Of a stretch of 64,000 nt of DNA, positions 11,640-22,512 are shown one piece after another; the stretch's first letter is position 1, and the number at the start of each line of letters is the position of its first letter. The position numbers were made by a program, and so were the translations under genes. The DNA is taken from the NCBI GenBank assembly GCA_019009955.1, contig CM032230.1, forward strand, positions 107,788,001 through 107,852,000, read 5' to 3'. A model generated the notes under the pieces. That model had not been told where the DNA came from, searched no databases, and saw only the letters and a list, made by a program, of their open reading frames with translations. This DNA comes from Riptortus pedestris. Taxonomy: Eukaryota; Arthropoda; Insecta; Hemiptera; Alydidae.

Positions 11640-12085
11640 GGACCTTGTTCAAACACTCAGTATTGCTGAGTTGGCTCAGTATTTCTTCAGAATTCGTAGC
11701 GTATGAAGATGAGCGTCAGTATACATGGCACTGTTATACATCCCTTCTACATAAAATCCTTATTCATAGTACAGAAGTAATCAAATCTGCCATAGTTCCA
11801 ATTGAGCAACTTTCAGAAGAAGCTCAACAAAGAATGCCGGAGGTTCCGGGAGCAGAACACCAGAAAGCGTTCACGTATTGCCACAAATACAGAGTTACTT
11901 TGGAAGTGGATCTTCACATCTGATCAACTGATGAATAGCCTCAGAAAAGTGCCCAGGAAGCAGGCGGCTACCCAGAAGTTTTGAAGTTGATTATAGCTCC
12001 TACAGTAGAACCTCTATCGAGTTTGCTCCTTTATGAAAAAGGCCTATTTGATTCCTCGTCATCAGACAAATTATTTTCGTTTTAA
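11640..12085 (+). pseudogene. Transib transposase C-terminal fragment (RAG1-like)
   Basis: One frame (from 11645) gives L-L-H-K-I-L-I-H-S-T-E-V-I-K-S-A-I-V-P-I-E-Q-L-S-E-E-A-Q-Q. After a frameshift near 11830 another frame continues N-K-E-C-R-R-F-R-E-Q-N-T-R-K, I-A-T-N-T-E and S-D-Q-L-M-N-S-L-R-K. A third frame near 11966 gives P-E-V-L-K-L-I-I-A-P. Order and spacing match the C-terminal catalytic region of Transib transposases, and the RAG1 segment I recall as HKTLAHVPEII...SEGNESGNKLFRRFRK, which carries the third acidic catalytic residue. The glutamate-bearing S-E-E-A-Q motif is kept. With at least two frameshifts and no N-terminal part it is dead. No TIRs were identified next to it; HINE-A copies flank it closely. 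Confidence 0.72.
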
Positions 12086-12274
12086 TAATACTGCAATAAT
12101 TATTTATACTATTATTAGTCTATTATACTACTCTTTCCTTTGTACTATTACGTTTTTAGCAGATTTCAGAAATCAGCTATTGAGGTCGTACTCATGACGC
12201 GATCTTCGATAACATTTCTTCAAATGTCCATCGATCCTACTCAGCAGATGACGAAAATTAGGTCCGTTTAAAAT

Positions 12275-12326
<52 letters not shown>

Positions 12327-12331
<5 letters not shown>

Positions 12332-12915
12332 TATTTACTTCCTGAAGTAACCCTACAGAAAGGGAGTTTATTAGCCACACGTCCCGTACAACAATTAGTA
12401 CATAACGTGTGCTTGATACATAACATTTATTTTTTTAAATTATAAATAAAATTAAATATTTGTACAATAAAATTATTTACAACAGAAAAAAAAGAAAAAC
12501 AAACACAAATTTGGGATTCAATGATGAATAATTAATTAGTTTTACTATATTTCAGTTTTATATAGTTTAGGTAGTTATACATTTCTTTTCTTCAGCAAAT
12601 TGTTTTAATTGTTTATTGGGTTTATAAAATAAATGTTTTTCCTCAACAGGCCAATTATCTTGTCGGCAATTTAATTGGGTTTTAAAGTCGTCTCATTGGT
12701 CCGTTAGTAGACTGCAATCATAGAGCAAGAGTCTTTACGTCTTTTCAGTAGTAAAGTCGCAGTAACAGTTTGGATGATCTGTTAGGCCAAAACGATTAAA
12801 ATAAGAATTTGTTGTTCTGTGTCCAGTTAATAATTGTGCCAAGTAAAAGTCTGTTGATATTAATTTTTGTCCTAAGTACTCTTTAATGTCTGGAATAAAT
12901 AGTTTTAGATGATGT

Positions 12916-12918
<3 letters not shown>
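12327..12918 (-). mobile_element. non-LTR retrotransposon 3' end
   Basis: On the minus strand the peptide reads Y-L-A-Q-L-L-T-G-H-R-T-T-N-S-Y-F, F-G-L-T-D-H-P-N-C-Y-C, then a broken L-L-Y-D-C-S-L-L-T-D. The pattern L-x-T-G-H ... C-x-C ... H/L-x-x-x-C is the region after the RNase H of I/Jockey/R1-type LINEs. A 3' UTR follows with AATAAA-type signals and an ATAAATAA-type tail near 12330. It is 5'-truncated and inserted in the TA core of a HINE-A. Confidence 0.7.
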
Positions 12919-12950
<32 letters not shown>

Positions 12951-12951
<1 letters not shown>

Positions 12952-13186
12952 TGTTGTTGTTTTTTGGAGTTTTGGTCAGTGTTGGTGAAAAAATCTTAGT
13001 ATAACAGTAATATAAATAACGGAGGTAATACTTAGTACTAATGTAAACAAAGGTACAACAGTAATGTACAATAGTTTTTAAGTATCTTTAGTCTTGCCCT
13101 GAAGAAGAGAAAATAAATATTCTCGAAATATTGGAATGAACTAAGATTTTTTCACGAACACTGACCAAAACTCCAAAAACAACAAC

Positions 13187-13189
<3 letters not shown>
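12951..13189. mobile_element. foldback element with about 49-bp inverted repeats
   Basis: The left arm (12951-13000, GTGTTGTTGTTTTTTGGAG...) and right arm (13141-13189) are nearly perfect reverse complements. The 140-bp centre includes a CTGAAGA-stem-GAAA motif at 13099-13128. TA repeats flank both sides, so it inserted in the microsatellite core. Confidence 0.85.
13099..13128 (+). ncRNA. hammerhead-like motif in foldback element
   Basis: CTGAAGA, a GAGAA/TTCTC stem (13107-13111 with 13120-13124), then GAAA. This is the order of the hammerhead core with stem II. Stems I and III were not established; it may be coincidence. Confidence 0.3.
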
Positions 13190-13232
<43 letters not shown>

Positions 13233-13789
13233 TGTTAACGCTCTAGCGATCACAATTCTTGTTTTTTCGTTGCCAAACTCGATATTTAATCGTTTTATGT
13301 AAAAAGAAAGATGAATTTCGTTAATGGCTGAAATCGGAGCAGTGAAAGGGGGGCTTTAGAGGGGAGGAATTTCGAAAATCAAAATATCTCCAACCTTAAA
13401 GTCAGATTGAAAAAATACATAAAACTAATCTTATTGCAAATTAAAATAACTTTGTTGTATACCATACTCGATATTTAATTGTTTCATTTAACTCTAAATA
13501 TAATACAACTTAACGACTGAAATCGGACCCGAATAGGGGGGGGGGAGAGTTTACGGAGGGTGGAATTTAAAAAATTCCAATTATTTCCTTTAATATGAGT
13601 CGGATTGAAAAATGTTATAGGACAAGTCTTGTAAAGCTATAGATTTTCTTCAATTGCTGTTCTATAAATGTTCTCTTAACTCAATTATTACGCAAATTAT
13701 CAGCCCGTTTTGTAAACTAGTGTGTCATAGTAGCACTTGGAAAATCTGCTTAGTTTACTTAGCCCCGTTTGACCGAATTTTAATTTTTC

Positions 13790-14604
13790 TACCTATTTTC
13801 CAGGCTTATCCTCTTTGATTCAAATTGTAATTAACTAAATTTTCTTTTTTATTAATTTCATTACTTAATTCATCGAATGAGATGCAATAATAATTTTGTC
13901 CATCTAACTTGTACTATTCCATACACTATACTGCATTGGACAACCGCAGATTTTAAGACGGTCGGTATGCACAGAGAAGATGTCTTTGAAAATTATTTTA
14001 ATTCGATGTCAGGAATTATAAAATAAGATAGTGTTGACTCTTATCTCTTATAATTATATATGCTTTCTTTTAATGTATTCATTGTTCAAGATTAGTGAAC
14101 TGTATTTAGTAAAATAATTGCTTCATCACATGGCGTCTTGGCTTTTCCAAACGATAGAAATGAGGTTCCAAGGGAAAGTAATTGACTTGCCATTCTTTAG
14201 GAATTCAGACGTGCCTGTTTTCTCAACTAAATAATATTCCTCCCAGGACTCTCATTCTCTTTCAAAAATTAATTTTCGCTTAATTATTCCAAAGTCGTCT
14301 TGAATACTTCTACCACGACGTGACTTCAATATCTATTTATTAAGAAAAGTTTTAGACTAGATCTATTTTAACTTCCTTACCTAGACTTTTGTATTATAGT
14401 TCTGATTTTTTTGAATCATGAACCTCTTTAATTGTAAAATTATAACTGGCTCTTCTTTTATAAGCTGATTGGCGATCTTTCAAAAATCTTTTAAGTTGGA
14501 GAAAGGTGAATCCAATGGCTGTGCAAATTCGAAAGGAGTGGAATGTGTGGGTTTTATTCAAACGAATAAAAATATCGTTTCATGAGGTATAGACAGAAAA
14601 ATAA
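13790..14604. other. no gene recognised
   Basis: AT-rich intronic DNA without visible repeat family or coding pattern. Confidence 0.45.
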
Positions 14605-14914
14605 ATAAAAGTCCGTCATGCAGGGGCATTCTCTTTTTCTAAGTCAAAATTCAATATATAGTAGTGAATACAGTAGTCTGAAAACAAGAAAGCACGAATA
14701 ACTCGCTAAGTATCTGAGCTACGAAAAATTTATAAAACAAGAATGTAGAGCATGAATAGTTTAACACGAATGATTCTATAAAATTTTTCTATCCAACTCA
14801 TAAAACGGAGATACTTTGAATTTTCGAATCCCACTTCCTCCCTGTCCAATTTCAGCCGTTAAAGAAGTTGCTAACGAAAATTACGACCACTTCATCCGTG
14901 ACGATATGTATATT

Positions 14915-14999
<85 letters not shown>

Positions 15000-15122
15000 T
15001 TGAATGTGCTTCATTTTCGTTTCCTACTAGGTTGAACCGATAGACATTTGAAGAAATATTTCGAAAATCACGGCATGAGTAAAATCTCAATAGTTGATTT
15101 CCCTTAAAATAAACCTGTTAAA
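14605..15122 (+). repeat. HINE-A variant copy
   Basis: End A (AAAAGTCCGTCATGCAGG), then a divergent middle with GAAAGCACGAATAACTCGCT that is shared with 32766 and 59480 but not with most copies. A long TA core (14927-14995) and end B (TTTCCCTTAAAATAAACCTG) follow. It marks a second subfamily. Confidence 0.85.
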
Positions 15123-16023
15123 AGAATAAGGAGTTCACTTGATAAATGTCTGATTCTTTGGAAGCACTCAAAATTATGAATTAAATTGTGAAAAAATAAA
15201 GCATTAAGTGGCAAAATCATGCTACAGGAAATACCCCAAAGAGCCTTAATGGAGCTCTACTCCCTGCCTGTAAATGGAGTTGAGAACTTCAATAACTGGA
15301 TTTGTGACAATGAAGGGCTCTGTCTTCAACAGAGTGTAAAACAGCTGTGGATACAAACATGTATCCAGGGCCACGCTCTGCCAGAGAAAGTAGTTAGATG
15401 AGATTTGCCGCAAGGATCGCAGCGAGCTCAGAAGGTTCATGAATGACTAGGTCAATGGGACAAGGAGATATTCAATTCCTTTGATCATATGGTCTAGTAC
15501 CAGCACCCAAGCTGGCTTGACATAGCCACACTGTGTCATTTACCAAGTGGTAATCAGCAAATTATCAGATTCTCACATAAAGGGCCGATAACATTCAACC
15601 GGAAGAGAGAAAATAAAGGTTTATTTTAGGATGCAAGAGTACGACTGAAATGAACAAATGTCATGAAGAAGAAGTTCATTTTGCAATCAACTTACTCTCT
15701 ATTTCACTGAAAAATATTGCTCAAAAACTGGACGCTGGAGCTCAGGGTAGCCATGTGAGTTATGACATTTGACTTAATAGTCCTCTAAGACAGAGTTTTT
15801 ATTTTCATTAATCCACTTTTGCTGCTTAAGATTTAAGAATATCTTTTGCAAATTCCAAAAGAATTCTCTGAGAATTTTATTTCCAACCTGAATCTATATT
15901 CCCAATATTCTTTAAGTTGCGTCTTTAAACTGGTATTGTGCTTGAATCAGTAACAACGTTTTTACAGGTGTTATTTTTATCCAATACGTAGTATTTAGGT
16001 AACCTGAAGCCCTATTTTACCAT
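15123..16023. other. unassigned segment with short open frames
   Basis: 15219-15401 (+) is open for 60 codons (M-L-Q-E-I-P-Q-R-A-L-M-E-L) and its antisense is also open. Its GC content is above the neighbours. I recognise no domain. It could be a decayed transposon ORF. Confidence 0.35.
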
Positions 16024-16620
16024 ATTTCTCTTAGAGGAAATCAGCTATTGAGGTTGGAACTCATGATGGGAGTTTCAACAAATTTCTTCAAATTTTTTTC
16101 ATTTCACTAGCGGTCGCAAGATTTGTCTGATAGATACCGAACTCGATATTTATACGTTTTAAGTAAAACAAAAGATCAAGTTCGTTAACGGCTAAACTCG
16201 GACCAGTGAGAGGTGGAGGGGGGGGGTTAGAATGGTAGAATTTCAAAATACCTCTGTTGTTATACTATTGAAAAATTGTATAAAACCAATCCTTTTGCAA
16301 ATTAAAAGTACTGTAAATATTCTTATATACATTTATTATTATTATAATATGCATCTATTCTCAATTTTTAAAAACATTAACTGAGATATTTGCAGTTTTC
16401 AGTTTTCTGCTTCCAGCAAACCCCCATTCCTATTCATGTCACATAAACAATACTCTGTTATCTAATAAACCACTCTATTCGAAGGTTAAATACCAAATAA
16501 GGTTTTCAAGGGAACTTTATTATACGAGATAAATGAAAATACGTTGATGTTCATCGCCCTCCGCCCAGTTTAGTTCTTGGATTACTAAAATTTGAGTGAT
16601 AAAAATTATTCTGATTCTGA
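16024..16620 (-). repeat. HINE-A copy, long form without end A
   Basis: It starts TCTTAGAGGAAATCAGCTAT, has lost its TA core (the join at AATTTTTTTCATTTCACTAG removes it), keeps the G tract, and runs to ATTATTCTGATTCTG. Confidence 0.85.
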
Positions 16621-16999
16621 AGGCTAAAATCGGACCAGTGGGAGGAGGGGTATTTTGAAAATTCGAAATATCTCCGTTATTAATGGTCGGATCGAAAATT
16701 TGTATAGTACCAATCTTATTGCAAATTAAATGTTCTATAAATGTTGTTATGTACGTTTTTCATTATCTTGATTATTAACCGAAATATTTGCATTTTTTTT
16801 AGTTTTCGTCCTTCACTGAACCCCCACTTCTACTCATGTCATATTAACAATAAGCTGTTATATTATGAAGCACATTATTTGAAGACTAGATATCAAATAT
16901 TTTTCTCATTGAACTCTTATGTTTTGAGATAAATGTAATCACGTGAGGCACGTCGGAAATCTGCTTAGTTAACGCAGCCCCTACCCGGCGGACTTTTTT
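16621..16999 (-). repeat. HINE-A copy, A-side part
   Basis: It starts at GGCTAAAATCGGACCAGTGG and ends at GCAGCCCCTACCCGGCGGAC. CACGTG is at 16940-16945. The ORF at 16741 is repeat sequence. Confidence 0.85.
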
Positions 17000-18109
17000 G
17001 TCCGGGCCAGAAAATGAGGATAGGTTGTATTTGAATGTATGTCTTAGAGTACAAAGTGCACTTTAAGAAATAACATATAATAAATAATAATAACTCATTT
17101 AAATTGATTTGTGAATTGTAAATAATACAAAATAATTACTTAATTGGTCCTGAATTGTGATTTGATGTAGTACTAATGGAAAATGGCAATACTTTTTTAA
17201 TTAAAAATCGCTTCCGTTTAATTCATTTTAGATGTTTTAACTAAATCCAATATACTGCATCTCATTATTTCAATGTGACTAAAGGTATTAGTCCTATTCT
17301 TAAAATTTTCCAATGTATTACTACATTATTATGCACCGAATTACATTTTTCATATTCTTTACCATAAGTAGTATATTGTTTAAATATTCTATGTTGCATG
17401 TTTCAGTAACCTTCTTTATCTAATGCGCTCTAAAAATAAAATTTTAATCTAGTTTGCTAATTATTTTGAGTACGAAGGTTATTTTCCTCGTTCTAAAAGG
17501 ACTTGATTTTGTTCGACATTAAGTATTTTATTTTCGCCACAACTAACGACTTGCTCATATGAACTCACCTGTGGGGGTATAGTGGCTAGATTTTCACTGC
17601 CAGGAATTTCATATAAATTTTGTGAGTAATTTTCGAGGAACTCATCAAAAAACTTTTTGAGGTTCTATTACAACGTCGTCAATAGCTGTACCGTATTGTA
17701 CAAATAAGCGTCTTTCAGAGGGCTTTTTTATTTTCTCTGGCTCTCTTCTTACCCAGTTCTTCCTGATATATTTAAATTTATCCTAGTTTCATATTTAATA
17801 AAACAAGAAGTTTATATAATATATTTGAAAAAAATCTTTTTCTTATAATAAATTTGTAAACATCATTGATAATTAAAATTTTAGGTCTAGATATGTCTAG
17901 AAGTTGTAAAGGGTTAAAAAAATTAAGTTTTGTAATAAAGAAATTTAATAAAAAAAAGACCACTTCAGAAATGGATAGCCCCTGAAGAGCTTGTATGTAA
18001 GCCACGGAACATAGGGCAGTTTGGATAAGTTTGCGAGGAAAAAATGTTTTTTATTTACGACCATTGCCTTAAAACTATGAAGAACATATAAAAATATTGG
18101 GTCCAGGAT
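17000..18109. other. no gene recognised
   Basis: AT-rich intronic DNA; nothing repetitive or coding seen. Confidence 0.45.
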
Positions 18110-18480
18110 AAGAAGTATATATATGTGTGTACCACTTTAGCTGTCGCAATATTTGTGATATTGGGTGGCCAAACTTGACATATAAACGTTTATCATGAGC
18201 TAAAGTTCGTTAACGGGTGAAATCAAATAACAAATGGTATATTGAAAATTCATAATATCTCCGTTATAATCTTTGGACCGAAAAATTGAATATAACTAAT
18301 CTTGTATCAAGTTTAATCGTTTCTAAATTTTGAATAATTCCCTTGATTACAATTTTGGTTGCTGAAGAAGATATGTGTATTTTTTAATTTCCAGTCTTCA
18401 GTAAACCCCTACTTTTAGTCCTCTCACCCAAACAATAAGGCAATACATCTTCATAATTATTCAGGGTCTTTCAAGAGAAT
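18110..18480 (-). repeat. HINE-A copy, old and decayed
   Basis: CACTTTAGCTGTCGCAAT, AAAGTTCGTTAACGG, AATATCTCCGTTA and AGTAAACCCCTAC are recognisable. The TA core is only TATATATATG and the G tract is gone. Confidence 0.65.
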
Positions 18481-19276
18481 GAACCGATTTCATTAAGCTA
18501 TATCTTATTAAAAGACAGTAACACAAGATTGCGATAAAGACACATGTATTTAACCGGTGTTGAAGTTTTATGGCGTCATCATCATCATCATGTTCCATTT
18601 CCAGCACCGCATCACAACGTGTTCTGATTCTTTGCTGGTGTAAAGCACTGTAAAGCTTTGAAATCAGTTCATTTTTTTTTTAATGACCCTGCATATGAAC
18701 TATTTTATGAATTTATGCATGAAGCTTAAACGCCAAATATTTTTCTAAACGGACCTTGTTGATGTTATATCATATTACTATTAGTATTAGAGAGATATTA
18801 GATTTTCATAAATATTTTTTTATGGATTTTTAGAAATATTTGTAAATGTTAGCTAGTTAGTTTCCTTTTTAAGGAAGATAGATCTTTTTGAAACTTTTAG
18901 ATATCCTGAAACGAAATCCATTTTGCAAACCGAAAAACGAATGAAAAAGTGACGTAAATATTATTTAAAAAAATAGATAATTTTAAGTGGAATTGCATAT
19001 ATTTTTTACAAAAATTATAAAATAATTGATAAAAATATTCATTTTTTATCATTTTGTATTTTTTTTCTCGCTCGTTTCATTTTTTGTGGAAATCACGTCT
19101 TTTTTGAAAGTGGTCCAGAAACGCCCTTTTGTATCTACTGTATTTCTATGTTATACAACCTACTGTAAACCCCTACTTAGATTTCTCTGATCTTTACTTT
19201 AAGTAACTGAGTCACTCGAGAAACTTACATTTCCATTTTTCTTTACGTGGGCGAGATGACTAGGAGGTCATTCCAT
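18481..19276. other. no gene recognised
   Basis: AT-rich DNA with a short CATCAT run near 18572. A poor HINE-A resemblance at 19160-19270 precedes the end-A fragment. Confidence 0.4.
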
Positions 19277-19322
19277 CACGTGGGAAATCTGCTTAGTTTA
19301 CAGAGCCCAGCGTGACGGACGT
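19277..19322 (-). repeat. HINE-A end-A stub
   Basis: CACGTGGGAAATCTGCTTAG followed by a shortened hairpin and GCGTGACGGAC. It stands almost alone. Confidence 0.8.
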
Positions 19323-19685
19323 TTCTCATCTATTCTTCCAGAAATTCTATTGGATGTTCCTAAGACTGAAAGGTCTGAGAGGGGGTGGGGGTTCGGGTAG
19401 ATAGTTCGGAGCTAATCTACTAGAGGGTTGGCAGCCCTGTCCTTGGCTAGTCACCCATGACGGCCTCTACCCCTACTCTAAAGCTAGCCATGATCTTATC
19501 CTCTCCCCTTTAACCCACGAAAAAGAGGGCTGATTTTCTTTCACACCCCAAATTCTTTTTGGCGTCAGCTGATTGAAGGGGGCGGGAACCTGGTTCTATC
19601 TCCAGCTGGTGGTATTGGGGTAGTGCGGGGAACGGTGTCCAAACCCACATTCAGTATCCATCAGGAATCCTGAAAGGCATTTCTT
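19323..19685. other. GC-richer unassigned block
   Basis: 19370-19670 has more G and C than its surroundings, with GGGGGTGGGGG and several CCCCT runs. No frame gives a recognisable peptide. It might be the body of an unknown repeat. Confidence 0.35.
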
Positions 19686-20530
19686 TTTAAGTTTATTTTA
19701 ATGGTTTAAATTTTAATGTTTACCCTAATAGTTTTAGTTTTAATTTTTATGTTTATTTCAAGAGTTTTAATTTCAATGTTTTTAGCAGATTCCCCTTGAA
19801 AATTTTCTTCAAATGTCCATCGATCCTACCCAGGAGATGACTAAAATGAGGTCCGTTCAAAATTATATATATATTTGTGTCTGTTAACGCTCTAGCGGTC
19901 GCAATTTTTATTTGATCGTTACCAAACTCGATATTTAAACGTTTTACGCAAAAAGACAGATCAAGTTCGTTAATGGCTGAAATCGGACCAGTGGGAGGGG
20001 GGGTTTAGAGGGGAGGATTTTCGAAAATTCAAAATATCTCCGTTACCATACGTCGGATCACAAAAGTGTATAGAACCAATCTTATTGTAAATTAAATTTA
20101 CTATAAACATTGTTCTATACATTTATTCTCTATCTTGAATATTAACCGAGATATTTGCATTTTTATTAAATTTGGGCCGATAACATATGACGGAATTTCC
20201 CTCCAAAAGCTAGTTCGGCCCTTTGCCGTAACTGTTCGTCTCTCGTATGGAGATTTCTCTATTGTATAACTTCACGTGGGAAATCTGCTTAGTTTACGCA
20301 GCCCCTGCGTGACGGACTTTTATTTAATAGTCTTAATTTTAATGTTTTTTTTTTGTTTTGTTTTTTCAAAAATAGCTTTAATTTCAATGTTTATTCTAAT
20401 AGTTTTGATTTAATTAATAGTATTAATATTTATATTTATTTCAATAGTTTTAGTCTAATCTATAACATTGGTTTTAGTATTTACTGAAATAGAGTATGAA
20501 AATTTATTTTAATTTTAATAGCTGTATTGA
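19686..20530. repeat. degenerate T-rich minisatellite split by HINE-A
   Basis: Variants of a 25-30 bp phrase close to AATAGTTTTAATTTTAATGT recur on both sides of an inserted HINE-A (19780-20320). They appear at 19700, 19727, 19757 and again from 20326 to about 20500. The unit length drifts. Confidence 0.7.
19780..20320 (-). repeat. HINE-A full copy, short form
   Basis: It starts TTTTAGCAGATTCCCC, has a very short TA core (19864-19873) and the TAGTTCGGCC block, CACGTG at 20273-20278, and ends GCGTGACGGACTTT. Confidence 0.92.
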
Positions 20531-21853
20531 ATACCTGTGATACCGGTACGTAGGTATAAAGGCATACGGCCGTGAACCCTCTTACAAAAAAAAAGAGAAA
20601 AAAAGAGGGGGGAGGGAGTTGAAACAAAAAAAAATAAATGGTATAAGTATATAAATAATATAAATAAAAAATATATTAAAAAAAAAAATACGGCCTAGTG
20701 TGCATTTGTCATCATTTCCTATGATGGCTTAGAATAAGAATAAACTACAAAATCACTACGCCTCCTTTATTATGAATTTCATGAAAAAATGTTGTAAGGC
20801 CATATTTATTAATTAAGTTATGTGAACACCTGTATAACAATTTTTTGTCTAATTCGAAAATTAACTGTGTGAGATGCATTTTCAGTCTAAAGGACTGAAA
20901 AAAATATCTCGATTTCCTGATTGGATATGACCTGATTTCCTAATCATGCGATTTTCATTTCATTGGACACTACCAAATTAATGCTCACATCTAGCTTACA
21001 TTGCAACCCAAAGTTTACAAAATTTTCTTATTAAGAGAGAAATAGAATGTACACCAATATTATACCTTGAGTAACTCCAGGAAATGTAGTTTATTTGTAC
21101 AGAACAGGACTTTTTTTAATGACGAGACACTAATTTCCTTCTATTAAAATGTCTCTTAATTCGTATAAAAACAACCTGAATATGTAGGACTTAGTTTCGA
21201 ACTGGAGAGCGACCACCAGTCATGTTGGTTTATTGAAGGATGAGATGATGCTCTTGCTTGAGTATGGTTGGTTGCATGGTCCATATAACTTGAGAAACCA
21301 CTATTGATGCTGCATCTAGTTTATCAACTTGGAATGAGGCACTTGCACAATGGTGTATCATTCCAGGCCTTCAAGTAACTATTTGTGGAGGTAGATTAAT
21401 CTTTCTTTAGTAACATGGAGCTCAGCTAGCATCAAGAAACTTTCCATTTCAAATTCCGAATGCAGGACGAGTCTCTCACAATTATAGTAAAAAATATTTA
21501 CAAAAAGCAGCAGCACACTGAATACTTATAATCTCAGAATACATTTTATGAAATTACTATAAGTCATCTCTTACCTCTATTCCTGGGCTATAGAATTATA
21601 AAATTTTATTTTACACGATGTGTTGATAAATAAACTTTACTCATCAGTTTTATTAAGGAATTCAACTAAATTTAATTTTATTTTCAACATTCCATATTAA
21701 AAAACTCACGCAGTTCAAGTATAAAATTTTTCCTCAATTCGCTAAATATTCAGAAATTATTCTACCAAAATAGTGTAATGTCGCCCGGCGGTTTTGGTCC
21801 AGGCTACACAGCTATAATCAGCAGGCACTGACGATGGAGCACTGACATAATAT
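20531..21853. other. no gene recognised
   Basis: AT-rich DNA with A-rich low-complexity runs at 20585-20690. No coding pattern found. Confidence 0.45.
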
Positions 21854-22260
21854 TAAAAAGTCCGTCACGTAGGGGCTGCGTAAACTAAGCAGATTTCCCA
21901 CGTGAAGTTATACAATAGAGAAATCTCCATACGAGAGCCGAACAGATGCGGCAAAGGGCCGAACTAGCTATAGGCTGGAAACTCACTCCTCCGTTATCGG
22001 CCCACATTTAATAAAAATGCAAATATCTCGGTTACTATTCAAGATAGAGAATAAATGTATAGAACAATATTTATAGTAAATGTAATTTGCAATAATATTT
22101 GTTCTATACAATTTTTTGACGAAATTTTTTGTAACGGAGATATTTCGAATTTTCGAAAATCCCCCCTCTCACTGGTCCGATTTCAGCCATTAACGACCTT
22201 GATCTGTCTTTTTGCATAAAACTTTTAAATACGTTTCCCTTAAGGGAAATCTGCTAAAAA
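21854..22260 (+). repeat. HINE-A copy with deleted TA core
   Basis: End A (AAAAAGTCCGTCACGTAGG) and end B (CCCTTAAGGGAAATCTGCTA) are intact. The TA core and the GGACCTCATTTTCGTC region are deleted between TTTTAAATAC and GTTTCCC, giving a 0.4-kb derivative. CACGTG at 21899-21904. Confidence 0.9.
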
Positions 22261-22357
22261 CAGTAGATGACAAGGCCCTTTTATTGATCCTTATTATAAA
22301 GAAGTTGCGTAAAATTAAAATGATATCCATGCTACTTTTAAGTCGAAATAATTAATA

Positions 22358-22397
22358 CAAAGTCCGTCACGCAGGGGCTGCGTAAACTAAGCAGATT
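22358..22397 (+). repeat. HINE-A end-A stub
   Basis: Forty bases of end A only (AAAGTCCGTCACGCAGGGGC to AAGCAGATT), abutting the hAT fragment. Confidence 0.85.
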
Positions 22398-22512
22398 CCA
22401 GCACATGTATGTTGTTTGGAACGGGAGAAGAACATTCAGGGCCATTTTGGCAAGCATTGGATATTCACCATTGATTCTACACCAAAAATCGCTGTGAGGC
22501 GTCGCTTTAAAC
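22398..22512 (-). pseudogene. hAT-type transposase C-terminal fragment
   Basis: The minus-strand frame reads T-P-H-S-D-F-W-C-R-I-N-G-E-Y-P-M-L-A-K-M-A-L, then N-V-L-L-P-F-Q-T-T-Y-M-C. The F-W...E-Y-P-x-L...A-L-x-x-L-L-P-F-x-T-T-Y-x-C pattern is the hAT dimerisation region. Nothing upstream keeps the frame, and the fragment ends at a HINE-A stub. Confidence 0.65.

Larger units (their letters stand above)
12156..13786 (-). repeat. HINE-A copy carrying two insertions in its TA core
   Basis: End B side (TTTAGCAGATTTCAG) at 12156; TA core pieces at 12283-12326, 12920-12949 and 13191-13229; then TGTCTGTTAACGCTCTAGCG and the rest to a decayed end A near 13780. A LINE 3' end and a foldback element sit between the three TA pieces. 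Confidence 0.85.
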
